Shown piece by piece: positions 10,601 through 18,394 of a stretch of 64,000 nt of DNA. The stretch comes from Paenimyroides tangerinum. GTDB lineage: Bacteria; Bacteroidota; Bacteroidia; Flavobacteriales; Flavobacteriaceae. Made by a program: the position numbers and the translations under genes. The stretch covers positions 124,001 through 188,000 of the forward strand of contig NZ_RQVQ01000001.1 of NCBI RefSeq assembly GCF_003865405.1. Direction: 5' to 3'. Numbering within the stretch: position 1 is the stretch's first letter; the number at the start of each line of letters is the position of its first letter. The notes below the pieces were generated by a model. That model was not told where the DNA came from, made no database searches, and worked only from the letters and a program-made list of their open reading frames with translations.

Positions 10601-11975
10601 TTCTTTGATTTAACGAAATGTATCCTAACTGCGGATGAAATTTAAATTCTGAAGGAGAAAGTTTTCTTGCATTTTCCAATTTCACAAAATCCCTTCCTTC
10701 TGTAACTGGAATATTAAAACCAGAAGCAGCTGTATTTATATCTCGAATACCAGGATTTAAAAAATTTGTACCAATATTCCCCGGATCAAATTGGTTATTG
10801 GCATTATTTGTTGGTGTATTAGTTGGCGCTATTAAGAAATTAGGATATAAATTCAAATCAATTCCAATACTACGATCAGCAGGAACATTTGAAAGACGTG
10901 TTTCTCCTAAATCTTGTAAACCAAGAATATTTCTAAAGTTATTGTCTTTGTTAGCAATACGATTTTGTTTATTAGTAATCCAAACTTCAACACGTGTAAT
11001 ACGTGTACGACTGTTTACATACGGATAGTTTACTAAAGCTTCATCATAACGATCTCTAAAATATTGAGATAAAAAGAAGTGGCGATCGGCATCGTAATCC
11101 AACGCAAAAAAATCATAATCTGTAACTAAACCACCACCTTCTGTTGTAATGGTTCTTGATTCTGAATTTTGTTTTGAGAAAATACCTGTAACTCTTGTTT
11201 TACCAAATTGTAATTCTGTTTTAACACCAAATAAACTTTGAGCACCTCTAATTAATGAGTTATTAATTGGCATAGAAACATTACCAACTTCAATTTTTTG
11301 AAGAATATCGTCTTCTTCTGGAGTATAATCCAGTTTAATCATTTGTTGCTGAATTCCAAAAGTAGCTTCGGTATCGTAATTGATATTAACATCCAATTTT
11401 GTCCCAACTTTTCCTTGCATACTCAATGTGATTTTCTGATCAAAATCCATGGTAAAAGTACGTCGGTTTCTAGGAGAAATTAACGGATTATCTTGTTTTG
11501 TATAACGAACTCCTAAATCAACTTCAACAGTACCCAAAGGTTTAATATCTATTGTATTACTTCCGAAAATAGATTCGAATAATTTAGAATTCACATAATA
11601 TCTTGGTAAAAGATCTTTCTTTTCTTCATCTGTAGCCGTTCCATCGATTGCAGCTTGTTTCTTTTGAAAATATTCAAGCATGGTTTTACGCATCACTAAA
11701 TTCGAATATTCTTCGCGAGTCAAAAACATTGGATATTGCATATCAAATCCATCAATTGTTCGTGTATAAACATAACGATCAGTCAATGGATCATAAGTAT
11801 AAGCTTCGATTATACCGTTTACATCTTCAATTTTTATGTTACCGATAAGATTAGAATTTTTGTCATCTTCATTCTCTTCGGTAACGACTTGAGCACTCGT
11901 TTGGAACGAAATCCAAAACAAAGCAATAAGCCATAGATATTTTTTTATAAATATTTTTTGTGGTAACGCCTTCAA
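4686..11975 (-). CDS. sprA: SprA, outer-membrane translocon of the type IX secretion system
   Basis: This 2429-residue protein begins with a Sec signal peptide ending near TSAQ (about residue 29). SprA forms the very large single-chain beta-barrel through which type IX substrates leave the cell, including gliding adhesins; the F. johnsoniae protein has a similar length. The body is rich in alternating aromatic/polar beta-strand patterns. A Lys/Glu/Pro-rich linker (KKKADTKQAAPKPGEK) occurs near residue 1950, and the C-terminus ends IRAGFRIRYNFGN, a typical terminal barrel strand. It starts three bases after the ruvA stop codon, so it is probably co-transcribed with ruvA. The reading frame is intact throughout. 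Confidence 0.97.
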   Translation of the reverse strand: MKALPQKIFIKKYLWLIALFWISFQTSAQVVTEENEDDKNSNLIGNIKIEDVNGIIEAYTYDPLTDRYVYTRTIDGFDMQYPMFLTREEYSNLVMRKTMLEYFQKKQAAIDGTATDEEKKDLLPRYYVNSKLFESIFGSNTIDIKPLGTVEVDLGVRYTKQDNPLISPRNRRTFTMDFDQKITLSMQGKVGTKLDVNINYDTEATFGIQQQMIKLDYTPEEDDILQKIEVGNVSMPINNSLIRGAQSLFGVKTELQFGKTRVTGIFSKQNSESRTITTEGGGLVTDYDFFALDYDADRHFFLSQYFRDRYDEALVNYPYVNSRTRITRVEVWITNKQNRIANKDNNFRNILGLQDLGETRLSNVPADRSIGIDLNLYPNFLIAPTNTPTNNANNQFDPGNIGTNFLNPGIRDINTAASGFNIPVTEGRDFVKLENARKLSPSEFKFHPQLGYISLNQRMSNDEVIAVAYEYTIGEKIYRVGEFGTDGIDATVVGQDQNGQDVPTSQSLILKLLKSSLTSTEEPVWDLMMKNVYLLPGAQNITQEGFRLNILYTDPSPLNYITPVGATPLPEDVANTPLLNVFNLDRLNSTNDPELGGDGFFDFVSSAVADPFANQANSNPYSNQSGSQNTNTIQGITIDSERGLIMFTSVEPFGDYLFNKLSVNAGEDYEIDASYNENQKKYVYKNLYRQSYSKAIQDASKNKFQVKGKFRSENGGINIGMNVPQGSVVVTAGGRTLMEGSDYTVDYSSGRVDILDPSLAQSNTPINVTVENNNMMSMNRRTFFGAHVEHTFNKDVSLGATFLRLSETPLTIKSSYGQESVNNTMLGLNFNYNSEAPFLTRWVNKLPNIDTDVPSNISFKTELAYLIPGNSKVDQMNGEATSYVDDFEATRTNIDISSANSWFLSSVPIGFGADQTDLSSGYKRSKLSWYNIDQVFHSSSRRPDGVTENDVSSNRTRRIYKEELFPTMDVANGENLTINTLDLTYYPKERGPYNFNPQYLASNSFANPQDHWGGIMRAISTSNFERSNIEYVEFWMLDPFTGNPNDVADMTNVGELNLNLGYISEDILQDGLKQYENGLPGATGQGSTLSTIWGKVPASTALLYAFDTDPANRVIQDSGLDGILDGEEAAQFPQFAQYGDPSADNYEYFLNATGNVLQRYKNFNGLQGNSPVSFSDNDRGAKNLPDVEDIDGDNTMNTINAYFQYKVPITPNPVLGQNYVVDVQTTTAQLPNGGTTPVKWVQYKVPISDLPEFAVGAISDLQSIRFMRMFVTGFTDEVTLRFGSLNLVRSDWRRYQESLVEDPTITPLGTNTGFDVTTLNIIENFAREPIPYVLPPGLVRERVNQNNTIVNQNEQSLSLRVYRQSQNVTSTNGLEPGDSRAVFKSVNVDMRQYKKLRMFLHAESLESPTASDRLKDDEMVAFIRFGNDFTENFYQVEIPLKVTEWNTTDPNEIWKLANEIEVQLDLLTKLKNLKNRDANYDPRYIYFKDEMELDPSLATKINKLRIGVKGNPNFGLVRNMMLGVRNNTDILYANTGTPRDIRGDVWFNELRLSDMDKKAGWAAVSTIDAKIADFASINASAMKSTIGFGSIEQGPQERSREDVFQYNIATAVNVNQLLPKKWNLNIPFSYAISEATITPEYDPNNPDVRLKDMMDQAATREEKNQIKERAIDYTKRTSVNLIGVRKQRSEGQEQRFYDIENFSLSQSYNVLEQHNYEIESVLDKQTRTTLDYAFSFKPMNIEPFKNSKDIKSKQSLKLLTDFNLNLLPTNITFNTNVLRQFNRQKYRSLEVEGIAIKPLYRRNYNFNYNYGFNFNLTKSLSLGYAVSVNNIVRNYMNEFNVVNNDLDVWDGYFEVGEANARMQQFKLNYKLPINKIPYLSFVESDYAYTGDYSWQRSSDAFSNVDFEGINYQLGNTIQNANTHRLSTTLSFEKLYKDVGLVPSSQRKKKADTKQAAPKPGEKIERNQIAKKPEESKSNEFTDALIGIATSIKKIRVDYNETNGTALPGFLPGLGFFGSTKPTMGFIFGSQADVRYEAARRGYLSIYPEFNQEFSRVNTKRLQYNADIRPIPNLTITLRGDRQYSKSLNEQFDVQDGLYNSRSPYEFGNFGISTILIKTAFNKSTVDFSETFNTFRANRKIVANRLATDRGIDLTNPANIDQYGYPVGYGRTNQEVLIPAFLSAYTGGDASTVKKGIFRDFPLPNWDVNYSGLVRLQWFKERFTNFTMKHAYQSNYTVNSFQTNYEFQVNRDVLNTMGNYPSETVVGNINLTEQFRPLIGIDFQTKSMFKFNASINRDRLLSMSFDNNLLTEVQGNDYVLGVGFRVKDVRFNTDIEGAPNGGTIVSDLNVKFDFTWRQSTTIIRYLDYENNIIGAGTDRWTIDATADYQFTKNIVGAFYYSHDFSKAVISTAFPVTNIRAGFRIRYNFGN

Positions 11976-11978
11976 ATT

Positions 11979-12560
11979 CTATAAGTTTTTTAAAGCCAGT
12001 TTAATAATCATTTCAACAGAAGCATCGGGAGTTTGTTCAACGATTTTCTTCACAATTTTTTCTGAAGATTTTCTCACAAATCCAAGAACTTCTAAAGCAG
12101 ATAACGCTTCTTCTGAATTTGTATTGTGGTAAGGAACAGATAAATCTTCAATATTGAACAATTTAATAACTTTTTCTTGTAATTCAATAATTAATCTTTG
12201 GGCTGTTTTTACACCAATCCCTTTAATTGATTGAATTGTTTTTAAATCATTCGAAGCAATTGCACTCATCAATTCTTTAGGATTTGTATGCGAAAGCATG
12301 TTACGAGCCGTATTTCCACCAATACCAGAAACAGAAATTAATAACTTAAAAATTTCTTTTTCTACTTTGTCTGCAAATCCATATAATGTTTGTGAATCTT
12401 CTTTAACTTGAAAATAAGTATGAAGGATAATATTTTCGGAGGTAGGTAATTGTGCATAGGTATGCAATGAAATATGAATATGGTATCCTACTCCATTACA
12501 ATCAATAACAACATCTGTGGGTGATTTCTCAACCAATCTTCCTTTTATAAAAGCAATCAT
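11979..12560 (-). CDS. ruvA: Holliday junction branch migration protein RuvA
   Basis: This 193-residue protein binds four-way junctions as a tetramer and loads the RuvB motor. It has an N-terminal OB fold (MIAFIKGRLVEKSPTDVVIDCNG), then paired helix-hairpin-helix motifs (SVSGIGGNTARNML and SIKGIGVKTAQRLIIELQ), then the small C-terminal domain that contacts RuvB (EEALSALEVLGF). The length is typical. It lies directly upstream of sprA with a three-base gap. RuvB is encoded 3.4 kb upstream on the same strand rather than adjacent. Confidence 0.97.
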   Translation of the reverse strand: MIAFIKGRLVEKSPTDVVIDCNGVGYHIHISLHTYAQLPTSENIILHTYFQVKEDSQTLYGFADKVEKEIFKLLISVSGIGGNTARNMLSHTNPKELMSAIASNDLKTIQSIKGIGVKTAQRLIIELQEKVIKLFNIEDLSVPYHNTNSEEALSALEVLGFVRKSSEKIVKKIVEQTPDASVEMIIKLALKNL

Positions 12561-12652
12561 AACTCTATTTTTTCTTCAAAAATAGAAAATTTTATTAACA
12601 CTTTTATAACATTTTAAAACTCTTTAGAAGATTGGTTGAAAGAATCTACTAT

Positions 12653-14932
12653 TTATTTTTTTCTTTTTTTCTTTTCTTGAGCATCCACAACAGCTACAGC
12701 AGTCATATTAACCATTTCATCAACACTTGCTCCTAACTGAAAAACGTGAACGGCTTCATCTAATCCTAAAATAATTGGACCAATAGAAGTTGCTCCATTT
12801 AATTCTTTTAGCATTTTATATGTTGAATTGGCAGCATCTAAATTAGGGAATAAAAGCGTATTTACTTTTTTACCAACCAATTTAGAAAAAGGAAAACGCT
12901 CTTTTAGCATTTCTTGATTTAAAGCAAAATCCATTTGAATTTCTCCATCAACAATCATGTCAGGATGATTTTTGTGAAGATATTCAACAGCTTGTCTCAT
13001 TTTTTTAGGTGATTCTTCTTTAGACGAACCAAAGTTTCCAAACGAAACCATTGCCATAATTGGTTCCATTCCAAACATTTTCACGGTACGATCTGTCATC
13101 AAAGCAATCTTAGCTAATTCTTCAGCCGAAGGATTAGGATTAATTGCTGTATCTGCCAAAAACATAGGTCCGCGTTTGGTCATCATTAAGTTAGTTGTTG
13201 CAACTTTAGAAACACCAGGCATTTTAGGAATCATCTGTAAAATAGGTTTGATTGCTGTTGGATAACTACGAGAATACCCAGAAAGCATTGCATCTGCTTC
13301 ACCTTGAGTAATCATCATTGAAGCAAAATAACTACGCTCTCGCATCATCTTTTCAGCATCCAATAAAGTTACACCTCTACGTTCATTCTTCTCCCAAAAA
13401 GTAGTCGCAAAACGAGTTCTACGTTCAGCTTCTTCTTTTGTTTTGGGATCAATAATTTCAACATCTGCATCGAAACCAATTTCTTCTTTAAGTTCTAAAA
13501 TAATTTCTTTATTACCTAACAAAACCGGAATTGCAATTCCTTCTTCATGAGCAATCTGAGCTGCTTTTAAAACGTTTAATTGATCTGCTTCTGTATAAAT
13601 AACACGCTTAGGTTCTGTTTTTGCACGGTTGATTAACAAACGTACCATCTTATTGTCGTTACCCATTCGTGTAACTAATTCTTCACGATATTTATCCCAA
13701 TCGGTAATTGGAGCAGTTGCAACTCCTGAATCCATTGCAGCTTTTGCTACTGCTGGAGGAACTTCAGTAATCAAACGAGGATCAAATGGTTTTGGTAAAA
13801 TATAATCTTTTCCAAAAACTAATTTCTTCTCTCCGTAAGCGATATTCACTTGCTCAGGAACCGATTCTTTAGCTAATTTAGCCAAAGCATGAACCGCTGC
13901 CATTTTCATCTCTTCGTTGATTTTAGTTGCACGAACATCTAAAGCTCCACGGAAAATGAATGGAAATCCAAGAACATTATTCACTTGGTTTGGTTTGTCT
14001 GAACGCCCTGTAGCCATGATGATATCTTCACGAGTTGCAACTGCCAATTCGTAATCAATTTCCGGAACCGGATTTGCCATTGCAAATACAATCGGATTTA
14101 AATTCATGGTTAACAACATTTCTGGAGTTAAAACATTTGGAGCCGATAAACCTAAGAAAACATCACAACCTTTCATTGCTTCAGCTAAAGTCATGCCTTG
14201 AACATCTTTTGCATATTGCATTTGTACAGGAAGTAAATCAGTTCGATTGGTATGAAGTACACCATCTTTATCAAACATAATTATGTTTTCAACTTTAACT
14301 CCTAACAATAAATATAAATTAGAACAAGCCAAAGCTGCAGAACCAGCACCTGAAACCACTAATTTGATTTCATCGATTTTTTTGTCAGATAATTCTAATG
14401 CGTTTAATAAAGCAGCAGCAGAAATGATTGCAGTTCCATGCTGATCATCATGCATTACAGGAATGTTTAACTCTTCTTTTAAACGTCTTTCGATTTCAAA
14501 AGATTCTGGAGCTTTAATATCTTCAAGATTAATTCCTCCGAAAGTTGGAGCTATATTTTTTACAGTTTCAACAAATTTATCAATATCTTTTGTATCAACT
14601 TCAATATCAAAAACATCGATATCTGCAAAGATTTTAAATAATAAACCTTTCCCTTCCATCACAGGTTTAGAAGCTTCTGGACCGATATCACCCAATCCTA
14701 AAACAGCTGTTCCGTTTGATATTACAGCAACTAAATTTCCCTTAGCTGTGTATTTATAAACATTCTCAACATTCTTTGCAATCTCTAAACAAGGTTCTGC
14801 AACACCAGGAGAATATGCCAATGATAAATCTCTCTGAGATGCGTAAGGTTTTGTAGGTACAACAGCAATTTTACCTGGAGTTGGTTTTGCGTGATAAAGA
14901 AGTGCTTCTCTACGTTTAGTGTCTTTATGCAT
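12653..14932 (-). CDS. maeB: NADP-dependent malic enzyme with C-terminal phosphotransacetylase domain
   Basis: This 759-residue fusion of the MaeB type converts malate to pyruvate and CO2, producing NADPH. Residues about 1-420 are the malic enzyme part, with YSPGVAEPCLEIAKN, VMHDDQHGTAI, the nucleotide-binding VVSGAGSAALACSNL and AMANPVPEIDYELA. Residues about 430-750 form a phosphate acetyl/butyryl transferase-like domain (DAMLSGYSRSYPTAIKPIL, MFLADTAINPNPSAEELA), which in known MaeB proteins is regulatory rather than catalytic. The gene ends in a Lys/Arg tail. It has its own -7 box and stands alone between queG and ruvA. Confidence 0.95.
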   Translation of the reverse strand: MHKDTKRREALLYHAKPTPGKIAVVPTKPYASQRDLSLAYSPGVAEPCLEIAKNVENVYKYTAKGNLVAVISNGTAVLGLGDIGPEASKPVMEGKGLLFKIFADIDVFDIEVDTKDIDKFVETVKNIAPTFGGINLEDIKAPESFEIERRLKEELNIPVMHDDQHGTAIISAAALLNALELSDKKIDEIKLVVSGAGSAALACSNLYLLLGVKVENIIMFDKDGVLHTNRTDLLPVQMQYAKDVQGMTLAEAMKGCDVFLGLSAPNVLTPEMLLTMNLNPIVFAMANPVPEIDYELAVATREDIIMATGRSDKPNQVNNVLGFPFIFRGALDVRATKINEEMKMAAVHALAKLAKESVPEQVNIAYGEKKLVFGKDYILPKPFDPRLITEVPPAVAKAAMDSGVATAPITDWDKYREELVTRMGNDNKMVRLLINRAKTEPKRVIYTEADQLNVLKAAQIAHEEGIAIPVLLGNKEIILELKEEIGFDADVEIIDPKTKEEAERRTRFATTFWEKNERRGVTLLDAEKMMRERSYFASMMITQGEADAMLSGYSRSYPTAIKPILQMIPKMPGVSKVATTNLMMTKRGPMFLADTAINPNPSAEELAKIALMTDRTVKMFGMEPIMAMVSFGNFGSSKEESPKKMRQAVEYLHKNHPDMIVDGEIQMDFALNQEMLKERFPFSKLVGKKVNTLLFPNLDAANSTYKMLKELNGATSIGPIILGLDEAVHVFQLGASVDEMVNMTAVAVVDAQEKKKRKK

Positions 14933-14955
14933 AATTTTTTAGTTTCTATTACAAA

Positions 14956-14963
14956 CAAATATA
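14956..14963 (-). promoter_or_regulatory. Predicted -7 box of maeB
   Basis: TATATTTG on the minus strand, 23 bases before the maeB ATG, matches the Bacteroidota -7 element. I do not see a convincing TTG at the usual distance upstream. Confidence 0.45.
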
Positions 14964-15002
14964 CCATTTACAGACCACTAGAAAAAAAATAAAAAGTTTT
15001 TT

Positions 15003-15932
15003 TTATTTCACTTCTTTAATAAATTCGATATTTTTTACCAAACCTTCAAATTTGATTCGTTTAACTGCCGATTTTTTAAAAACTTTATTATATATTTCTT
15101 TATTTAACGCATTCCAATCTTGTTTCGTCAACTCTAAAAGATTTGCTCTAGGTTCAAACAAAGGTTCGTTATGTGGTTTTGAAAACCGATTCCATGGACA
15201 AACATCCTGACAAACATCGCATCCATACATCCAATCATCAAGTTTACCTTTCATTTCTTTAGGAATTTGATTTTGAAGTTCAATTGTAAAATAAGAAATA
15301 CATTTACTGCCATTAACCACATAAGGTTGCTCAATTGCTTGTGTTGGACAAGCATCAATACAAGCTGTACAAGAACCACAATGATCTGTTACAATAGTAT
15401 CGTAATCTAAATCTAAATCGCAAATAATTTCGGCAATAAAAAAGAAAGAGCCTGTTTTTTTAGAAATCAAATTGGTGTTTTTACCCATCCAACCCAATCC
15501 ACTTTTAACCGCCCAAGCTTTGTCTAAAACAGGTGCCGAATCAATAAAAATTTCAGAATTGATTTCTCCGATATTATTTCGAATAAAAGCGGTTAACTCA
15601 CTCATACGTTTTTTTATCACTCCGTGATAATCTCTTCCGTATGCATATTTTGAGAGTTTATACGAATCTTCAACTTGAAATTGAGATGGATAATAATTCA
15701 TCAAAAGTGAGATAACTGTTTTTGCTCCATCAACCAACAATCTGGGATCTAAACGTTTGTCGAAATAATTTTCCATATAAATCATTTCTCCATGCATATT
15801 GTTTGACAACCATTTTTCTAAACGAGGTGCTTCGGATTCTAAAAACTCAGCTTTAGATATACCACAAGAAAGGAAGCCTAATCGCTCGGCTTCCTTCTTT
15901 ATCATTTGAGTATGTTTTGTACGATTTTGCAT
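15003..15932 (-). CDS. queG: Epoxyqueuosine reductase QueG
   Basis: This 309-residue cobalamin- and Fe-S-dependent enzyme performs the last step of queuosine synthesis in tRNA, reducing epoxyqueuosine. Two [4Fe-4S] sites are visible: C185, C188, C191 and C195 in [14 protein letters not shown], and C238, C241 and C245 in [12 protein letters not shown], with C211 or C195 completing the set. The catalytic region [20 protein letters not shown] (131-150) contains the Asp of the DKAWA motif. It starts one base after the ruvB stop codon, giving a ruvB-queG unit. Confidence 0.95.
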   Translation of the reverse strand: MQNRTKHTQMIKKEAERLGFLSCGISKAEFLESEAPRLEKWLSNNMHGEMIYMENYFDKRLDPRLLVDGAKTVISLLMNYYPSQFQVEDSYKLSKYAYGRDYHGVIKKRMSELTAFIRNNIGEINSEIFIDSAPVLDKAWAVKSGLGWMGKNTNLISKKTGSFFFIAEIICDLDLDYDTIVTDHCGSCTACIDACPTQAIEQPYVVNGSKCISYFTIELQNQIPKEMKGKLDDWMYGCDVCQDVCPWNRFSKPHNEPLFEPRANLLELTKQDWNALNKEIYNKVFKKSAVKRIKFEGLVKNIEFIKEVK

Positions 15933-16955
15933 TTAGAATAATCCTCCTTGAACGTTTGGTTTTTGTCTATCTAAATGTTTATAAGCCTTTTCAGTAACTT
16001 CACGACCACGAGGCGTTCTAAAAATAAATCCTTCTTGAATTAAAAAAGGTTCATATACTTCTTCGATGGTTTCGGCATTTTCAGAAACTGCAGTTGCCAA
16101 AGTAGATAATCCAACTGGTCCACCTTTAAATTTATCAATTATTGTAGAAAGAATTTTATTATCCATTTCATCTAATCCATATTTATCAACATGTAATGCG
16201 TTTAATGCAAAACGAGCAATTTCGATATCGATTTTACCATTTCCTTTAATTTGTGCAAAATCACGAACACGACGCAAAAGCGCATTTGCAATACGAGGTG
16301 TTCCACGACTACGACCCGCGATTTCGATTGCAGATTCTAACGTAATTGGAACTCCTAAAATAGATGAACTTCTTTCAACAATTGTACTTAAAAGTTCTGT
16401 ATTGTAATATTGTAATCGGCTTTGAATTCCAAAACGAGCACGCATTGGAGCTGTTAATAATCCTGAACGAGTCGTTGCACCAACTAATGTAAACGGATTT
16501 AGATGAATTTGAACTGAACGTGCATTGGGTCCAGATTCAATCATAATATCGATTTTAAAATCTTCCATTGCTGAATATAAATATTCTTCTACAACAGGAC
16601 TCAGTCGGTGAATCTCGTCAATAAAAAGAACATCACGTTCTTCTAAATTAGTTAGCAAACCAGCTAAATCTCCTGGTTTATCTAAAACAGGTCCAGAAGT
16701 AATTTTAATTCCAACATTTAATTCCGCTGCTAAAATATTAGCAAGCGTAGTTTTTCCTAGTCCAGGAGGACCGTGAAACAAAGTGTGATCTAATGCTTCG
16801 TTACGTAAATTAGCAGCCTTTACAAAGATTTGCAAATTTTCTAAAACTTGGTCTTGACCTGTAAAATCGTCAAAACTAAGCGGACGTAATTTTTTTTCCA
16901 CATCGTTTTCCTCTGGTGTGAAATGTGCATTTGTTGGATTTAAATTCTGATTCAT
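15933..16955 (-). CDS. ruvB: Holliday junction DNA helicase RuvB
   Basis: This 340-residue AAA+ motor drives branch migration with RuvA. Walker A is GPPGLGKTT (62-70), Walker B is DEIHRL (113-118), and the sensor/arginine region is [20 protein letters not shown] (158-177). The C-terminal winged helix ends with [14 protein letters not shown]. The length and motifs are fully normal. It is the first gene of a two-gene unit with queG, preceded by a -7 box at 16960-16967. Confidence 0.97.
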   Translation of the reverse strand: MNQNLNPTNAHFTPEENDVEKKLRPLSFDDFTGQDQVLENLQIFVKAANLRNEALDHTLFHGPPGLGKTTLANILAAELNVGIKITSGPVLDKPGDLAGLLTNLEERDVLFIDEIHRLSPVVEEYLYSAMEDFKIDIMIESGPNARSVQIHLNPFTLVGATTRSGLLTAPMRARFGIQSRLQYYNTELLSTIVERSSSILGVPITLESAIEIAGRSRGTPRIANALLRRVRDFAQIKGNGKIDIEIARFALNALHVDKYGLDEMDNKILSTIIDKFKGGPVGLSTLATAVSENAETIEEVYEPFLIQEGFIFRTPRGREVTEKAYKHLDRQKPNVQGGLF

Positions 16956-16959
16956 TTCG

Positions 16960-16967
16960 CAAAGATA
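16960..16967 (-). promoter_or_regulatory. Predicted -7 box of ruvB-queG
   Basis: TATCTTTG on the minus strand matches TAnnTTTG and ends four bases before the ruvB ATG. This implies a nearly leaderless message, unless a more distal promoter is used. No clear -33 TTG is seen. Confidence 0.4.
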
Positions 16968-17025
16968 AACTTTTTTGGAATTAAGAGATAGATGATAGTA
17001 TGTAGATTTGATATTTGAAAAATTC

Positions 17026-17328
17026 TCAAATATTCTTAATCGAATTTTTAAAATATTTAATTGACATTAAAATAAATGGACTTAAAAAACAAGCAATTAC
17101 TAACATTAAAAAAAAAGACCTACTAAATAATTCAATTGTAGAAAAAACAACTCCAATAAATAGAGAAAAAAGAATATAAAACAAAGTGTTTGCAATTGCT
17201 AATCTAAAAACTACAGATCGAATATTTAGATAAGTATAAAAATGTTTTATACATAAAACCCAAAATAGAAGATATAAAAGGAAACGTATCAAGAATATTT
17301 CTTTTGTATGCAAAAAAGCTTTATTCAT
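17026..17328 (-). CDS. Unrecognised membrane protein, possibly 5'-truncated
   Basis: This 100-residue, strongly hydrophobic protein has about three predicted helices ([46 protein letters not shown]) and a basic C-terminus. I do not recognise a family. The same frame stays open for 48 more codons upstream, to 17472, reading like membrane protein but with no ATG, GTG or TTG in frame. The annotated start is simply the first ATG. This suggests a 5'-truncated remnant or an unusual start codon. It lies in the patch of unfamiliar short genes between ruvB and ctaD. Confidence 0.45.
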   Translation of the reverse strand: MNKAFLHTKEIFLIRFLLYLLFWVLCIKHFYTYLNIRSVVFRLAIANTLFYILFSLFIGVVFSTIELFSRSFFLMLVIACFLSPFILMSIKYFKNSIKNI

Positions 17329-17489
17329 TTGTAAAAATGAAATTGAATTATCAATGTAATATTGAATTTGTAAAAAAATAATAAAATAAAATGCTCTATC
17401 AACATTAATGATATTCCAATGCTTATGATATTTAGTAAATATTTCAATTGCACATAATTTATTAATAGCGAGTTACAGTAAATAAAAAA

Positions 17490-17930
17490 TTAAAGTCTAA
17501 TATTACCATCAACAGAAACGATGTCAAAATAGGATAAATCAACTCTAAAATAATTGTTTTTTAAAATTGGTTCTAATCTTGTAATTCCGTAACTGTCAGT
17601 CGGTAAATGAGTCTTGACTTTGAACTTCATTGTATCTAATTTATTTTCTAGAATTATTGAATTATGGTTATAAAGAACCCAACCACAATTGTTATCAGAC
17701 CAGTAACCAATAATTTCTTCTGCAATAGGGTCGAAATTATCGATAGAAATTTTCACGTAATTTCCTTTAGATAAATCAAAATTATCTCCAGAAATTATAT
17801 AACGGATTTTATTCGGTTTATCCGTAATAATAGAAATACAACATTCTTTATTCTTCGAATAAATTTGAAATTTTTCTTGACTACAACTGACAAAAAATAC
17901 ACTAAATAAAACAAGAAAAAAAATCTTCAT
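17490..17930 (-). CDS. Unrecognised lipoprotein
   Basis: This 146-residue protein starts MKIFFLVLFSVFFVSC, a lipoprotein signal peptide with the lipidated Cys at residue 16, so it is expected in the inner or outer membrane. The mature part is polar, has several Cys (including a CC pair) and looks like a small beta-rich domain. I recognise no family. The frame is open nine codons further upstream, but the ATG at 17930 gives the proper signal peptide. A TATTTTTG box lies 16 bases upstream, inside the T-run of the preceding terminator. Confidence 0.65.
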   Translation of the reverse strand: MKIFFLVLFSVFFVSCSQEKFQIYSKNKECCISIITDKPNKIRYIISGDNFDLSKGNYVKISIDNFDPIAEEIIGYWSDNNCGWVLYNHNSIILENKLDTMKFKVKTHLPTDSYGITRLEPILKNNYFRVDLSYFDIVSVDGNIRL

Positions 17931-17945
17931 AAAATAATTTAAAAT

Positions 17946-17953
17946 CAAAAATA
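17946..17953 (-). promoter_or_regulatory. Predicted -7 box of the lipoprotein gene
   Basis: TATTTTTG on the minus strand overlaps the T-rich tail of terminator copy 1. No -33 TTG is visible at 17-23 bases, so this is weak. Confidence 0.3.
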
Positions 17954-17986
17954 ACAAAAAAGTCCCACACTAAAAGTGCAGGACTT
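17951..17986 (-). terminator. Terminator hairpin, copy 1 of a direct duplicate
   Basis: The hairpin AAGTCC-CA-CACT-AAA-AGTG-CA-GGACTT becomes fully paired on the minus strand, because the internal CA/CA becomes two U-G wobbles. It is followed by a T-run on that strand. The sequence is nearly identical to copy 2 at 18345-18379, differing by one A in the flanking run. It lies 131 bases beyond the stop codon of the 61-residue membrane protein. Confidence 0.75.
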
Positions 17987-18117
17987 TAATTTTTATCAAA
18001 CAAAGAGCTTACTTTTTATAATCCGTACGTTGTCTTTTTTTAATGGTTTTACAAACATTAAAAATTACATTAATAATGATAGATTACAGCTGTAACTCAA
18101 GTTTTGATGCATTTACA

Positions 18118-18303
18118 TTATTTATCTTCAAAAAATGTCATACTTAAAATAAAAATTCCTACGAAAGCTAACACATAAAAATAAATATAAAATTTCATTT
18201 CAGCAGCAAATCCAGGTCCATCTCTAAACTTAGGAATTCTTTGTATAATTATACCTATTAAACCTATAACTAAAAATATAGTACCAACCAAAATCCTCTC
18301 CAT
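18118..18303 (-). CDS. Small unrecognised two-helix membrane protein
   Basis: This 61-residue protein has two hydrophobic helices (about 4-20 and 39-57) separated by a polar loop, QRIPKFRDGPGFAAEMK. I know no family for it. It lies just after the ctaD terminator and before a second copy of the same terminator, so it is probably transcribed alone from within the short gap. Codon use looks like its neighbours. It could be a lineage-specific small membrane protein. A link to the oxidase is possible from position but not shown. Confidence 0.6.
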   Translation of the reverse strand: MERILVGTIFLVIGLIGIIIQRIPKFRDGPGFAAEMKFYIYFYVLAFVGIFILSMTFFEDK

Positions 18304-18344
18304 ACTATTTTATTTTCATATTTATTTAATCTTCATCAATAAAT

Positions 18345-18379
18345 ATAACAAAAAGTCCCACACTAAAAGTGCAGGACTT
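18345..18379 (-). terminator. Terminator of the act-ctaCD operon, copy 2 of a direct duplicate
   Basis: The same hairpin as at 17951-17986 begins 15 bases after the ctaD stop codon and carries the T-run on the minus strand. Since it follows the operon directly, this is presumably the original copy. Confidence 0.88.
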
Positions 18380-18394
18380 GATATTTGAGAGTTA

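Noticed and set aside
18009..18058. Tiny peptide frame upstream of terminator copy 1
   Set aside because: On careful counting the frame shifts; the remaining peptide has no ribosome-site or conservation support.
17026..18303. Possible toxin-antitoxin or small defence cassette
   Set aside because: Three short membrane or lipoprotein genes, but no nuclease, kinase, helicase or antitoxin motif, and no overlap between genes.
17951..18379. CRISPR-like repeat pair
   Set aside because: Only two copies with a gene between them, and each is a terminator hairpin with a T-run.
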